Source: Clostridiales bacterium
GTDB taxonomy: Bacteria; Bacillota; Clostridia; Clostridiales; Oxobacteraceae
NCBI GenBank assembly: GCA_030016385.1
Contig: JASEJN010000026.1
Coordinates: 1 to 42,753 of the forward strand
DNA: 42,753 bases
Direction of reading: 5' to 3'
Positions 24,134 to 31,534 of this stretch are shown here, piece by piece (positions within the stretch are counted from its first letter, which is position 1; each line of letters opens with the position of its first letter). The notes under the pieces are model-generated. The model had not been told where the DNA came from. It saw only the letters and a program-made list of their open reading frames with translations, and did not search any database. The position numbers and the translations under genes are program-made.

Positions 24134-24547
24134 TTGAGCGAAATAAAACGATTTGATGTAAGATTTCATCCTGACGCTGAGAAAGAATACAAAGGACTTG
24201 ATAATTCTGTTGTAGGCATTGTTAATAAATCTATAGATGATTTAGAAATAAGAGCGGATGAAGTTGGTAAACCATTAAAGAATAATACAAATTCAAAATT
24301 AGCTGGTTGTAGAGAGAAAAAATTAAGGGATGCAGGTGTAAGAATTATTTTTAAGGTTACTAAAGAGAGGGTAGACGTTCTTCGTATAGTTTATATTCTA
24401 ACGATTGAAAAAAGAAGTAATGATTTTGCTTTTAAAGTTGCTCATAAGAGAAATCAAGTAATCAAAAGATTACCAAAGAATGAATTTAATAAGCATCTTC
24501 GCATATGTACCGATTGGAGAAAAATTAATAAAAATAAAAAACAGTAG
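24134..24547 (+). CDS. RelE/ParE-superfamily toxin
   Basis: Putative mRNA-cleaving or gyrase-type toxin paired with the upstream antitoxin. From the TTG at 24134 the protein begins LSEIKRFDVRFHPDAEKEYKGLD, the usual first strand and helix of RelE. The core continues KPLKNNTNSKLAGCREKKLRDAGVRIIFKV, with the LAGCREKKLR strand matching the L-x-G-x-x-E-L/K-R motif. It ends with a basic extension of about 45 residues, longer than classic RelE. An ATG at 24101 inside the antitoxin gene is in frame, but the TTG fits homologue starts better. Intact by eye; activity unknown. Confidence 0.78.
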   Translation: MSEIKRFDVRFHPDAEKEYKGLDNSVVGIVNKSIDDLEIRADEVGKPLKNNTNSKLAGCREKKLRDAGVRIIFKVTKERVDVLRIVYILTIEKRSNDFAFKVAHKRNQVIKRLPKNEFNKHLRICTDWRKINKNKKQ

Positions 24548-24592
24548 CAGAAGTGTTATGACATGCTATTGTTTTAAAAAGCTTGTGTCAAT

Positions 24593-24623
24593 GAATATTC
24601 CATTTAGATAGTGCAGATTTTCC
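24593..24623 (+). mobile_element. IS21-like end sequence, copy 2
   Basis: GAATATTCCATTTAGATAGTGCA, then GATTTTCC, an imperfect direct repeat of 23567-23598. Followed by CAGAGCAAATATTCC and CATTTTCCGAAGCAGTGC-type units leading into the istA fragment, so it probably is the left end of that IS21-family copy. Confidence 0.45.
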
Positions 24624-24745
24624 GGTAATCCAGAGCAAATATTCCGATATTTCAAAGCGTCATTTTCCGAAGCAGTGCAACTGTCTTATAATTGTTTTAT
24701 GCACAAGCATTTGTGCAAATACGATTATAGAGATAGATAATCATT

Positions 24746-24984
24746 GTGAGTTGTCAAGAAATAATCCGGGTAAAAAGCCAGGGTTACAGTAACACAAGCG
24801 TTGCTTCCAGCTTGGGAAGCTCACGTAATACAGTCGCCGAAGTATGGCATTTGGCACAGAAAAAAGGATCGTATGACCCATTCCTGACACATTTATGGAT
24901 AAGGATATTCAGGGCATTCTGTATTCTGGTCGTTCTTGTGATGATGGAAGAAAATTTCCTGATTTCGAGTATATTTTTTCTTAA
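24746..24984 (+). pseudogene. IS21-family istA transposase remnant, frameshifted
   Basis: From the GTG at 24746 about 42 codons read as the IstA N-terminal helix-turn-helix (EIIRVKSQGYSN then SSLGSSRNTVAEVW). After about 24875 the match moves to another frame: IPDTFMDKDIQGILY, SGRSCDDGRKFPDFEYIFS, ending at the TAA at 24982-24984. IstA normally exceeds 400 residues and carries a DDE catalytic core, of which nothing is present. No istB helper ATPase is found. It is a dead 5' fragment of an insertion sequence. Confidence 0.7.
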
Positions 24985-25114
24985 GAATATATCTCTCAGA
25001 GGTTCCTTTCGGAGCCATAAGGGAATCCAACTTTATGTCCGCACCCCGTAGAGATCAAATTTTTTCGAACTTACACAGCCTATTTTGTATTCTGTTATAA
25101 AAAAGATAGAACTA

Positions 25115-25546
25115 CTATAGGTTTTTTAATTTATACTCAATAAGTTTCTTTTCGACACCTAAAAGACTGGCTACATAATTAATAGAATATCTCTTCAGGT
25201 TTTTCAAATCTGAATCGCTTATGATAAGTTCAGCGGCAAAAGTATTTGCTTCCATTTCTATTTTATTGGTAATGGACTATGTATATGTATCTAAAAAGAT
25301 TGTATTAGTCTTTTTATGTAGTATAGCATGTCCGAGTTCATGGGCACATACTTGGCGCGATAGGGTTGAATGTAGATTGCAATTTAAATAGATTATTTGT
25401 TTTCGATTTTTATACTGATAGATTCCTCGAATACTGCCAAGATCTATTTTTATAATCAAAATGTTTAGTGCTTTACAAAGCGCAAAAGGATCACTTGTTC
25501 GATATAAATTTATTAATTTTCTGACTTTACTCTTTATGTTTTGCAT
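25115..25546 (-). pseudogene. ImmA/IrrE-type metallopeptidase interrupted by an in-frame amber codon
   Basis: The first 89 codons hold the family's zinc motif HELGHAIL (near residue 69) after RQVCA. A TAG at 25279-25277 then interrupts. The same frame continues without further stops as SITNKIEMEANTFAAELII, then a helical end to the TAG at 25117-25115. E-x-E-A-N-x-F-A-A-E-L-L is exactly the third-ligand helix expected in this family, so the second half belongs to the same gene. ImmA-type enzymes cleave an Xre-family repressor encoded next door to switch mobile elements on; here the adjacent upstream regulator fits that role. The start is ATG behind GGGGGG. Loss of function is likely unless the stop is read through. 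Confidence 0.8.
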
Positions 25547-25559
25547 ATTAATCCCCCCA

Positions 25560-26003
25560 TCATTTTCTATATTTTTTGGGAGTATACTTTTTCTTTGCTT
25601 CCTTTTTTGCTAAAGTCATCCCTTCTTCAAGAGCTGTCATAACTTTTTCTAAAGTGTCCTTATCGCCAATTTGACCATCAAAGGCGAAACCAATTGATGA
25701 CATCATAAGATTTTTAAGTCTCAGAGATTCCTCCTTGATTTTCTTCATGTCTTTTTTTGAAAGAGTAACTTTATATTCTTTGTTTTTGGATTCATAAGTT
25801 GGATACTTTTTTTCACGTCCCAGAAGAAAATCAACACTAACTTGAAAGAAATCAGCAAGCTTTTTTACAATTTCAAAGGATGGTTCTCGCTTACCTAATT
25901 CATATTTACCATATGTTGTCTGATCAATATTTATTTGCTCTGCAACGGCCTTTCTTGTAAGACCTTTTGATTCTCTTAATTCCTTTAATTTTTTTCCAAT
26001 CAT
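25560..26003 (-). CDS. Xre-family (ImmR-like) repressor
   Basis: N-terminal Xre helix-turn-helix in residues 1-62: MIGKKLKELRESKGLTRKAV with AEQINIDQTTYGKYELGKREPS and the LADFFQVSVDFLLGRE end. A Lys-rich helical C-terminal region of about 80 residues follows. It resembles ICE/phage immunity repressors of the ImmR type, encoded just upstream of the ImmA-like protease, 13 bp apart. The ATG at 26003 has AAGGAG 8 bp before it; a GTG nine bases earlier is in frame but overlaps that site. It presumably binds the paired TAGAC-N5-GTCTA sites in the divergent region. Confidence 0.85.
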   Translation of the reverse strand: MIGKKLKELRESKGLTRKAVAEQINIDQTTYGKYELGKREPSFEIVKKLADFFQVSVDFLLGREKKYPTYESKNKEYKVTLSKKDMKKIKEESLRLKNLMMSSIGFAFDGQIGDKDTLEKVMTALEEGMTLAKKEAKKKYTPKKYRK

Positions 26004-26031
26004 GATTATCACTCCTTTTCCAATTCTACAT

Positions 26032-26082
26032 TAGACTTTTTGTCTATACAATATTTTATATTCTCCATAGACAAAAAGTCTA
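26032..26082 (-). promoter_or_regulatory. Repressor operators O1 and O2 with the leftward promoter
   Basis: Two 15-bp sites TAGACTTTTTGTCTA (26032-26046) and TAGACAAAAAGTCTA (26068-26082), exact reverse complements of each other, centred 36 bp apart. Between them on the minus strand lies -10 TATAAA (26060-26055) with TAGACT as a weak -35 inside the second site, 16 bp spacing. Binding would cover the -35 and the start region of the repressor's own promoter. Confidence 0.75.
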
Positions 26083-26100
26083 TTCATTAAATAAATGTTA

Positions 26101-26150
26101 TTGACTTATAGACGAAATGTCTATATAATAAAAGATAGACATTTCGTCTA
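26101..26150 (+). promoter_or_regulatory. Rightward promoter with repressor operators O3 and O4
   Basis: Near-consensus promoter: -35 TTGACT (26101-26106), 17-bp spacer, -10 TATAAT (26124-26129). Operator TAGACGAAATGTCTA (26109-26123) lies within the spacer and abuts the -10. TAGACATTTCGTCTA (26136-26150), its exact reverse complement, lies over the start point. It drives the small Cro-like gene. Confidence 0.85.
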
Positions 26151-26169
26151 TACTAGGGGGCATGTAAAT

Positions 26170-26373
26170 ATGCGTACTTGGTTGAAAAATTTGAGATTAA
26201 GTAAGAACCTTACTCAAGAGAAATTGGCCGAAATGGTAGGTGTTCATACCTCAATGATCAATAAAATTGAATTGGGAAATCGCACCCCATCAGTAAAGAC
26301 TGCGAAATATATTGCTGATGTACTAGGATTTGACTGGATATTATTCTTCGAGAAAAGTAGACATACAGCTTAA
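26170..26373 (+). CDS. Small Cro/Xre-like regulator
   Basis: 67 residues, essentially one Xre helix-turn-helix domain: RTWLKNLRLSKNLTQEKLAE, then VGVHTSMINKIELGNRTPSVKTAKYIADVLG. No effector domain. The ATG at 26170 follows AGGGGG; the longer upstream reading frame would run through the operators and promoter, so it is rejected. Divergent from the ImmR-like repressor across four shared-motif operators, the layout of a phage or ICE genetic switch, with this as the Cro/Xis-side gene. Its usual downstream excision and replication genes are absent. Confidence 0.85.
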   Translation: MRTWLKNLRLSKNLTQEKLAEMVGVHTSMINKIELGNRTPSVKTAKYIADVLGFDWILFFEKSRHTA

Positions 26374-26777
26374 AAGGAGCAAAAGCATGAGTAGCAGAGA
26401 GCATATGCAGATCTGACTGGAAGTTTAGTTAGAACATTTTGAAATTGAAGAGATTTTTTTCTACTGCTATGTGGGTTATTTATGCAAGATAAGGATAATG
26501 AAAAAGATGCTTTTTATCAGAATGTTGTGTATGATTTTAAAGCTTAGATGCCGAAACAAGTTCATTATGTCTGCCGGATACGGCTTACCGGCACCGATGA
26601 GGCAAGCCAAAGTAAATAAATGGTAAGGAGATGGTTTTATGAGAGCCTATGTTTTACATACAAGTAGTTAGAAATAGTATTGTCTTTCATAGAATTGTTG
26701 AAAATGAAGAATGACACAGCAAAGAAGTTTAACAAAAAATCAAAATGGTCTGAAATCAAAAAAGGGGGACTTTAGCG
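26374..26777 (+). other. Degenerate 3' end of the mobile island, no intact gene
   Basis: An AAGGAGC site and ATG at 26387 start a frame that stops after nine codons. A 21-codon frame near 26482 also ends quickly. TGCCGG(..)CCGGCA around 26573-26594 is a small inverted repeat of unknown meaning. I see no terminator or promoter I can support before the binding-protein gene, except its own GGGGGA ribosome site. Confidence 0.5.
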
Positions 26778-28343
26778 ATGAGGAAAAGAGTTTTAAAAAG
26801 TATTGCATTGGTTCTGATGATAATATTCATTTCATCAGGAGTATCTTGTAGTAAAAAGGCTGATAATAATTCGACCAAGAGCGGTAATACAAAGGATGAG
26901 TATGATAAGATTCCAATGGAGATAAGTGCCGAGATATTCGATAGAGGCCAAGTGTTACCTGAGGAAGGGAGTTATGAGGAAAACAGATGGACAAAATATA
27001 TTAATGAAAATTCAGGGGTTAAAGTGACTTGGGTACCTGTTTTGAGGACTCAAACAGAGCAAAAACTCAATTCTCTAATTGCAGTAGGGCAGGCTCCCGA
27101 TCTTATGTGGGACTATGGTACGAATTTTTTGCTGACAAGGATCAATCAGAACGTTATTCAACCGATTGATGAGTATATTGAAAAATACAGTACTTCATAT
27201 AAAGCATATATAAAAGCGCATCCTGAATTATTGCCCTATGTAACTAAAAATGGGAAAATGTATGCTGTTACGAGCAAGAGAGGTATAGATGTAATAGCAA
27301 ACCATGGCATGGTAATCAGAAAGGATTGGCTTGATGAATTGGGATTAAAGATGCCGACAACCGATGAAGAACTTTTAAAGGTTGCAGAAGCATTTAAAAA
27401 TAATGATCCAGATGGAAATGGCAAAAACGACACATATGGTTTTGCATATAACTATAACTTAGATGGTATAATACAGGCCTTTTATAATTGTATAAATTAT
27501 CAATGGTATATCGAAAACGGAAAAGTCAAGTATGGAACAACTTTAGACAGATACAAGGAAGTGCTTGCATTCCGGAAAAAGCTGTTTGAAGAAGGCTTGA
27601 TTGAAAAAGATCCGGGAAAGAGCTATGAAAATGAAAAACAGTTGTGGATCAATGGAAAAGCCGGTATATACATGGGTGGATATGCGCCACCTTATTACAG
27701 AGATTTCAAGAAGAATAATCCTAATGCTGTGGTGGAGCCGTTAGAATCAGTTTCTACGAAGTATGGCAGAAATGGTTTATATCAGGAGCCGCCTGCAAAC
27801 AGGCTGATAGTTTTTAACAAGAACATGAAGAATCCCAAGGCTGCTGTAAAATTGCTGGACTGGATGATAGATAAAGGCTGGTTTACAATAATGTTCGGTG
27901 TTGCAGGCCAAAACTATAAAATGGTTGACGGATTACCGAAAGCCATAGATGCCGACAAAAACCAGAAGGAGTTGCAGTACAGCACGGAGTATGCATTAAT
28001 AAATAACTGGGATCCGAAGCCGGAAGCATTCAAAATAATGTCCGCGGATGACCCGATTGCTAAAGAGGAAGCGGATTTAAAGGGAAGAGGCATTCAGGTG
28101 GCAATGAAGAATGTTTTCAGAAGGGATATACCGTATGCTCCGACATTTGACGATTTATTAAAAGGCACAAATGAAAAGTTCCAATTCAGCACAAGCGGTA
28201 TCATAAACAAAGTCATTACAGGAGGAAGCCAGTATACTCCCGAGTGGGGAATGGAACAGATACAGGCAACATGGAAGAAGCAGGGCGGAGAAAAAATGGA
28301 GCAATTGATGCAGGCATGGTATGAAAAGAATTTTAAAAAATAG
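26778..28343 (+). CDS. Extracellular solute-binding protein (family 1-like lipoprotein)
   Basis: Sugar-ABC-transporter receptor, probably lipid-anchored outside the membrane. Basic N-terminus and hydrophobic stretch, then SSGVSCSKK: an imperfect lipobox with Cys near residue 25, followed by a Lys/Asn/Ser-rich linker. The mature domain shows the SBP pattern: NRWTKYINENSGVKVTW, APDLMWDYG, MVIRKDWLDELGLKMPTTDEE, FKNNDPDGNGKNDTYGF (a calcium-loop-like D-x-D-x-N-G-x-x-D) and INGKAGIYMGG. 521 residues fits the LipO/YtcQ-like group of long binding proteins. No permease follows directly; it is separated from the next gene by a terminator. It may serve one of the two permease pairs further on. Confidence 0.88.
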   Translation: MRKRVLKSIALVLMIIFISSGVSCSKKADNNSTKSGNTKDEYDKIPMEISAEIFDRGQVLPEEGSYEENRWTKYINENSGVKVTWVPVLRTQTEQKLNSLIAVGQAPDLMWDYGTNFLLTRINQNVIQPIDEYIEKYSTSYKAYIKAHPELLPYVTKNGKMYAVTSKRGIDVIANHGMVIRKDWLDELGLKMPTTDEELLKVAEAFKNNDPDGNGKNDTYGFAYNYNLDGIIQAFYNCINYQWYIENGKVKYGTTLDRYKEVLAFRKKLFEEGLIEKDPGKSYENEKQLWINGKAGIYMGGYAPPYYRDFKKNNPNAVVEPLESVSTKYGRNGLYQEPPANRLIVFNKNMKNPKAAVKLLDWMIDKGWFTIMFGVAGQNYKMVDGLPKAIDADKNQKELQYSTEYALINNWDPKPEAFKIMSADDPIAKEEADLKGRGIQVAMKNVFRRDIPYAPTFDDLLKGTNEKFQFSTSGIINKVITGGSQYTPEWGMEQIQATWKKQGGEKMEQLMQAWYEKNFKK

Positions 28344-28414
28344 ATAATTCATGAAAGATTATTTATTGTCTATTGTTTAACAAGGCTTTTCAGGTTATAC
28401 AGAATTGATTATCT

Positions 28415-28461
28415 TGTGGGGATGAAAGACAATGCATCAGATAATGCCTTTTATCCTCACA
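28415..28461 (+). other. Leader hairpin upstream of a terminator
   Basis: TGTGGGGATGAAAG (28415-28428) pairs with CTTTTATCCTCACA (28448-28461): 14 pairs including two G-U. The loop itself can form GCAT/ATGC. It is only 9 nt ahead of the terminator stem, so the pair could act as an attenuator. No known riboswitch core recognised. Confidence 0.5.
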
Positions 28462-28470
28462 TAAAAAAAT

Positions 28471-28507
28471 AAAATGCCTATATATAATTGCCGGCATTTT
28501 GTTTTTT
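28471..28507 (+). terminator. Rho-independent terminator/attenuator
   Basis: AAAATGCC / GGCATTTT stem, 14-nt loop, followed by GTTTTTT. It ends the solute-binding-protein transcript and lies just 6 bp before the ATG codon that opens the next frame, so readthrough would control the downstream genes. Confidence 0.75.
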
Positions 28508-28533
28508 AAAAGATGGGAGAGGGAGAGCTGATT

Positions 28534-30258
28534 ATGATAGAAATGAGCGATATAGAGCATAAATTATTTTTTGAGGAATTAAAAAGACACAATAAGGAGT
28601 ATGATCCTGAAGTCATGATGATAAAGAGACCTTTTTCATCTCCAGGATATCATACTACGCTAAAAGGTGGCTATGTCCATCCGACGCGGGATTCACTAAC
28701 TTATGCTGTCGCGCTATTTGACAGCGGAATCGACGATAACGAGAAAATTGCCATGGATATTGTAAAGAAAGTCATATCACTTCAGGATACTAATCGGTCA
28801 AATAAAACATATGGGATATGGTCATGGTTTTATGAAGAACCGCTAAGTAAGATGTCTCCTCCTGACTGGAACTGGGCAAACTTTTGTGGAAAAGAATTGC
28901 TGCAGATACTCTTAGACTATTCAAACGATCTTCCTGATGATTTAGAAAAAAGTATAAAAAATTCGATAATACATGCATGCAATTCGATAATAAAACGAAA
29001 TGTGAGCATAGGTTATACGAATATTGCGATTATGAGTGCATATGTAACGATTTTAGCCGGTGAATTATTAGGTGAGAAAAAAATATTTGACTTTGGCAGG
29101 AATTATTTAAAAAGGTTCTACGATTATACAATAAGTATCGGGGCATTTACAGAATATAACAGCCCTACATATACGATGATTGCGTTGGAGGATCTATCAA
29201 GAATGCTCAATCAGATAAAAGATGAAGATTGTCTTAAAATGGTCGGCGAGTTAAGCAATATGGGATGGAAATGTGTGGCTGAACACTTCCACGCCCACAC
29301 AAATCAATGGGCTGGTCCTCATACGAGGTGTTATAAAACTCTGCAGGATGATTTATTCCTGTCAAAAATACAGCTTGCAACTGGGGGAGCCGTAAAATTC
29401 CTGGATGATGAAAAACTGAGAATCACCATAGATTTTCCGCGCATAAAGTTAAAGTGTCCTGAAGAATACGTTCATTATTTCAGGGAAGATAAAGAACGTC
29501 TAATAGTCCAAACATTTAATAAGGGGAAAAAGCTTCACTTGGCAACAAGCTATTTAGCAAAAAATTTTGCACTGGGTTCATTTAATGTTTCTGATTTATG
29601 GAACCAGCGAAGAGCGCTCGTAGCATATTTAGGAGATAGCGATAACCCTGTTTATTTTTATCTGAGATGTTTGCACGATGGATATGATTATTCTTCCGCC
29701 GTACTCCACTCGGTGCAATATAAGGGGGATTTATTGGGTATAATTGATTTTGCAACGAATGGCGGAGATACCCATTGCAATCTGGACATGATCAAGGATG
29801 CGACGATAAAAGCCAGGGATTTCAGGATAAGGTTTGAATTCGGCGGGGCAATAGACGGCATACAATTGGATAAATCCGAGAATACGTTTATATGCAAATC
29901 AAATAACGTGAATATAAAAATTCATATGCTTTACTGCTGCTTCGGAAATTTCAGGATCGATTATAAAATTGGAGAAAGAAAAGATATTAAATATGCGGAT
30001 ATCATTTTATACAGCGGAGATCCCATAAGTATTAGGTTTAAAGAATTGCCGCAAGCAGTTTGCGCATTTTGTTTGAACATAAACTCGGATAATGGTGGCA
30101 TGCCTGAAATTATTAAAGATAAAAACAATGAGATGATAAGAGTTGAATATAACATTCATGACAGAAAATTGATGCTTGAGGCCGATATGAAAGCCAAGGG
30201 AATGTCAGAACTGTTCTTGAACAGCAAAGACAATATTACTACTCTTAAGTTGATTTAG
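28534..30258 (+). CDS. Putative polysaccharide-lyase-like protein (toroid plus beta domain)
   Basis: 574 residues without a signal peptide. The first half is helical with repeated Trp-rich pairs (TYGIWSWFYEEP, WNWANFCGKELL). A block GAFTEYNSPTYTMIALEDLSRM (from about residue 204) and AHTNQWAGPHTRCY (from about 254) resemble the Asn-Tyr-His active-site layout of (alpha/alpha)-toroid polysaccharide lyases such as heparinase-II-like enzymes. The second half alternates short strands, fitting their C-terminal beta-sandwich. I cannot assign a named family. The ATG at 28534 is chosen because GGGAGAGGGAG precedes it; an ATG at 28513 lies before that site. The oligogalacturonate lyase gene 64 bp downstream suggests an intracellular step in pectin-type oligosaccharide breakdown. 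Confidence 0.6.
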   Translation: MIEMSDIEHKLFFEELKRHNKEYDPEVMMIKRPFSSPGYHTTLKGGYVHPTRDSLTYAVALFDSGIDDNEKIAMDIVKKVISLQDTNRSNKTYGIWSWFYEEPLSKMSPPDWNWANFCGKELLQILLDYSNDLPDDLEKSIKNSIIHACNSIIKRNVSIGYTNIAIMSAYVTILAGELLGEKKIFDFGRNYLKRFYDYTISIGAFTEYNSPTYTMIALEDLSRMLNQIKDEDCLKMVGELSNMGWKCVAEHFHAHTNQWAGPHTRCYKTLQDDLFLSKIQLATGGAVKFLDDEKLRITIDFPRIKLKCPEEYVHYFREDKERLIVQTFNKGKKLHLATSYLAKNFALGSFNVSDLWNQRRALVAYLGDSDNPVYFYLRCLHDGYDYSSAVLHSVQYKGDLLGIIDFATNGGDTHCNLDMIKDATIKARDFRIRFEFGGAIDGIQLDKSENTFICKSNNVNIKIHMLYCCFGNFRIDYKIGERKDIKYADIILYSGDPISIRFKELPQAVCAFCLNINSDNGGMPEIIKDKNNEMIRVEYNIHDRKLMLEADMKAKGMSELFLNSKDNITTLKLI

Positions 30259-30322
30259 TGGGCATGCAGCCTAAGGGTTTTTATTGTAACCAATAAGTCA
30301 TAGTAAAAAGGGAGAAATATAG

Positions 30323-31414
30323 ATGTCTAAAGGACAGAAGCATAAAAATTCACTTATAAAATATACTGATGAATTTACTGGAAAGAGAGTTACAAAATTA
30401 ACACCAGAAAGATGTGTAAACCATCATCAATATTTTTATAATAAAATGTTCACTTCCGATAGCAATTACCTTATATATGGTAGCGATAGAGATGGAAATA
30501 GAAACTTGTATAAGATGAATATTATAAATGGCGATGCAGTCCAGCTTACAGAAGGAAATGGTATAAATGATTTTGGAAGCATATTATCGAATGATGACAA
30601 ATACCTTTTTTTCACACGCAATAATACTATATATAAAATGAATCTTGATACGCTTGATGAAGTGCCCATATATCAAGAACCTAAGGAGTGGTCGAGTAGA
30701 ACCTTTGATATAAGCGATGACAATAGGTTTATAGCTATGACTCAAATATATAAAAAAGACATAATAGAAGGGAAAGGTGACTGGTCTTCATTCGAACCAC
30801 AGTGGCGTAAAAAACCTTTATGCCGAATCGTATATTTTGATATAGAGAATAATAAAGGAAATGTTATCCTTGAACAAAATTGCTGGTTCGGGCATCCACA
30901 GATAAGGCCTGGGAATAATGATACAATATTGTTCTGTCATGAAGGCCCCGGAAATCTCATTGATGCAAGACTGTGGCTTATAAATTCGGATGGATCAAAT
31001 CGCAGATGCGCAAGAGAAAAGTCTGAAAATGAACTGGTTACAACTCATGAATTCTGGTTAAGAGATGGTTCGAAATTTGGATTCATGTATCGGGAGAAAG
31101 ATCAAAAAACATTTTTAAAGTTTATTAATCCTGATACCCTTGAAGAAAATACTTTGATGGAGTGTTCTCATTATTTGCATTTTATTTCCAATAGAGAAGG
31201 TAGCATGATAACAGGTGATGGCGATTCATTTATATATATAATTGATGTGGCAAATAAAAAAGAGGAAAAGCTTTGCTTTCATGGTTCTCACTGGAAATCA
31301 TACGGCAATACCCAGGACAGCCATCCTCATCCGTGTTTTACTCCAGATAGCATGTCGGTATTGTTCACCTCCGATAAAGACGGACTGCCTTCAATATATA
31401 AAGTCGATTTATGA
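30323..31414 (+). CDS. ogl: Oligogalacturonate lyase (PL22 family)
   Basis: Cytoplasmic beta-elimination enzyme that splits unsaturated digalacturonate, late in pectin catabolism. 363 residues of beta-propeller repeats (SDSNYLIYGSDRDGNRNLYKM, DISDDNRFIAMTQ, TPDSMSVLFTSDKDG). The family's invariant blocks are visible: NHHQYFYNK (His34/35, Gln36), FCHEGPGNLIDAR, TTHEFW, and the metal-binding Q-D-S-H-P-H-P (Gln331, His334, His336). No signal peptide. Start: ATG behind AAAGGGAG. It is the only gene here with a firm substrate assignment and therefore anchors the interpretation of the locus. Confidence 0.9.
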   Translation: MSKGQKHKNSLIKYTDEFTGKRVTKLTPERCVNHHQYFYNKMFTSDSNYLIYGSDRDGNRNLYKMNIINGDAVQLTEGNGINDFGSILSNDDKYLFFTRNNTIYKMNLDTLDEVPIYQEPKEWSSRTFDISDDNRFIAMTQIYKKDIIEGKGDWSSFEPQWRKKPLCRIVYFDIENNKGNVILEQNCWFGHPQIRPGNNDTILFCHEGPGNLIDARLWLINSDGSNRRCAREKSENELVTTHEFWLRDGSKFGFMYREKDQKTFLKFINPDTLEENTLMECSHYLHFISNREGSMITGDGDSFIYIIDVANKKEEKLCFHGSHWKSYGNTQDSHPHPCFTPDSMSVLFTSDKDGLPSIYKVDL

Positions 31415-31534
31415 TTTAATGTTTTGTTGGTTTTCGAATAAATGAATGCGTCAAAAAGCATATATCGATATTGTTTTTGTTTATATAAATTGCTTAACAC
31501 AATTTGCCAATGGTTTTATGGAAGGTGGAGAATT

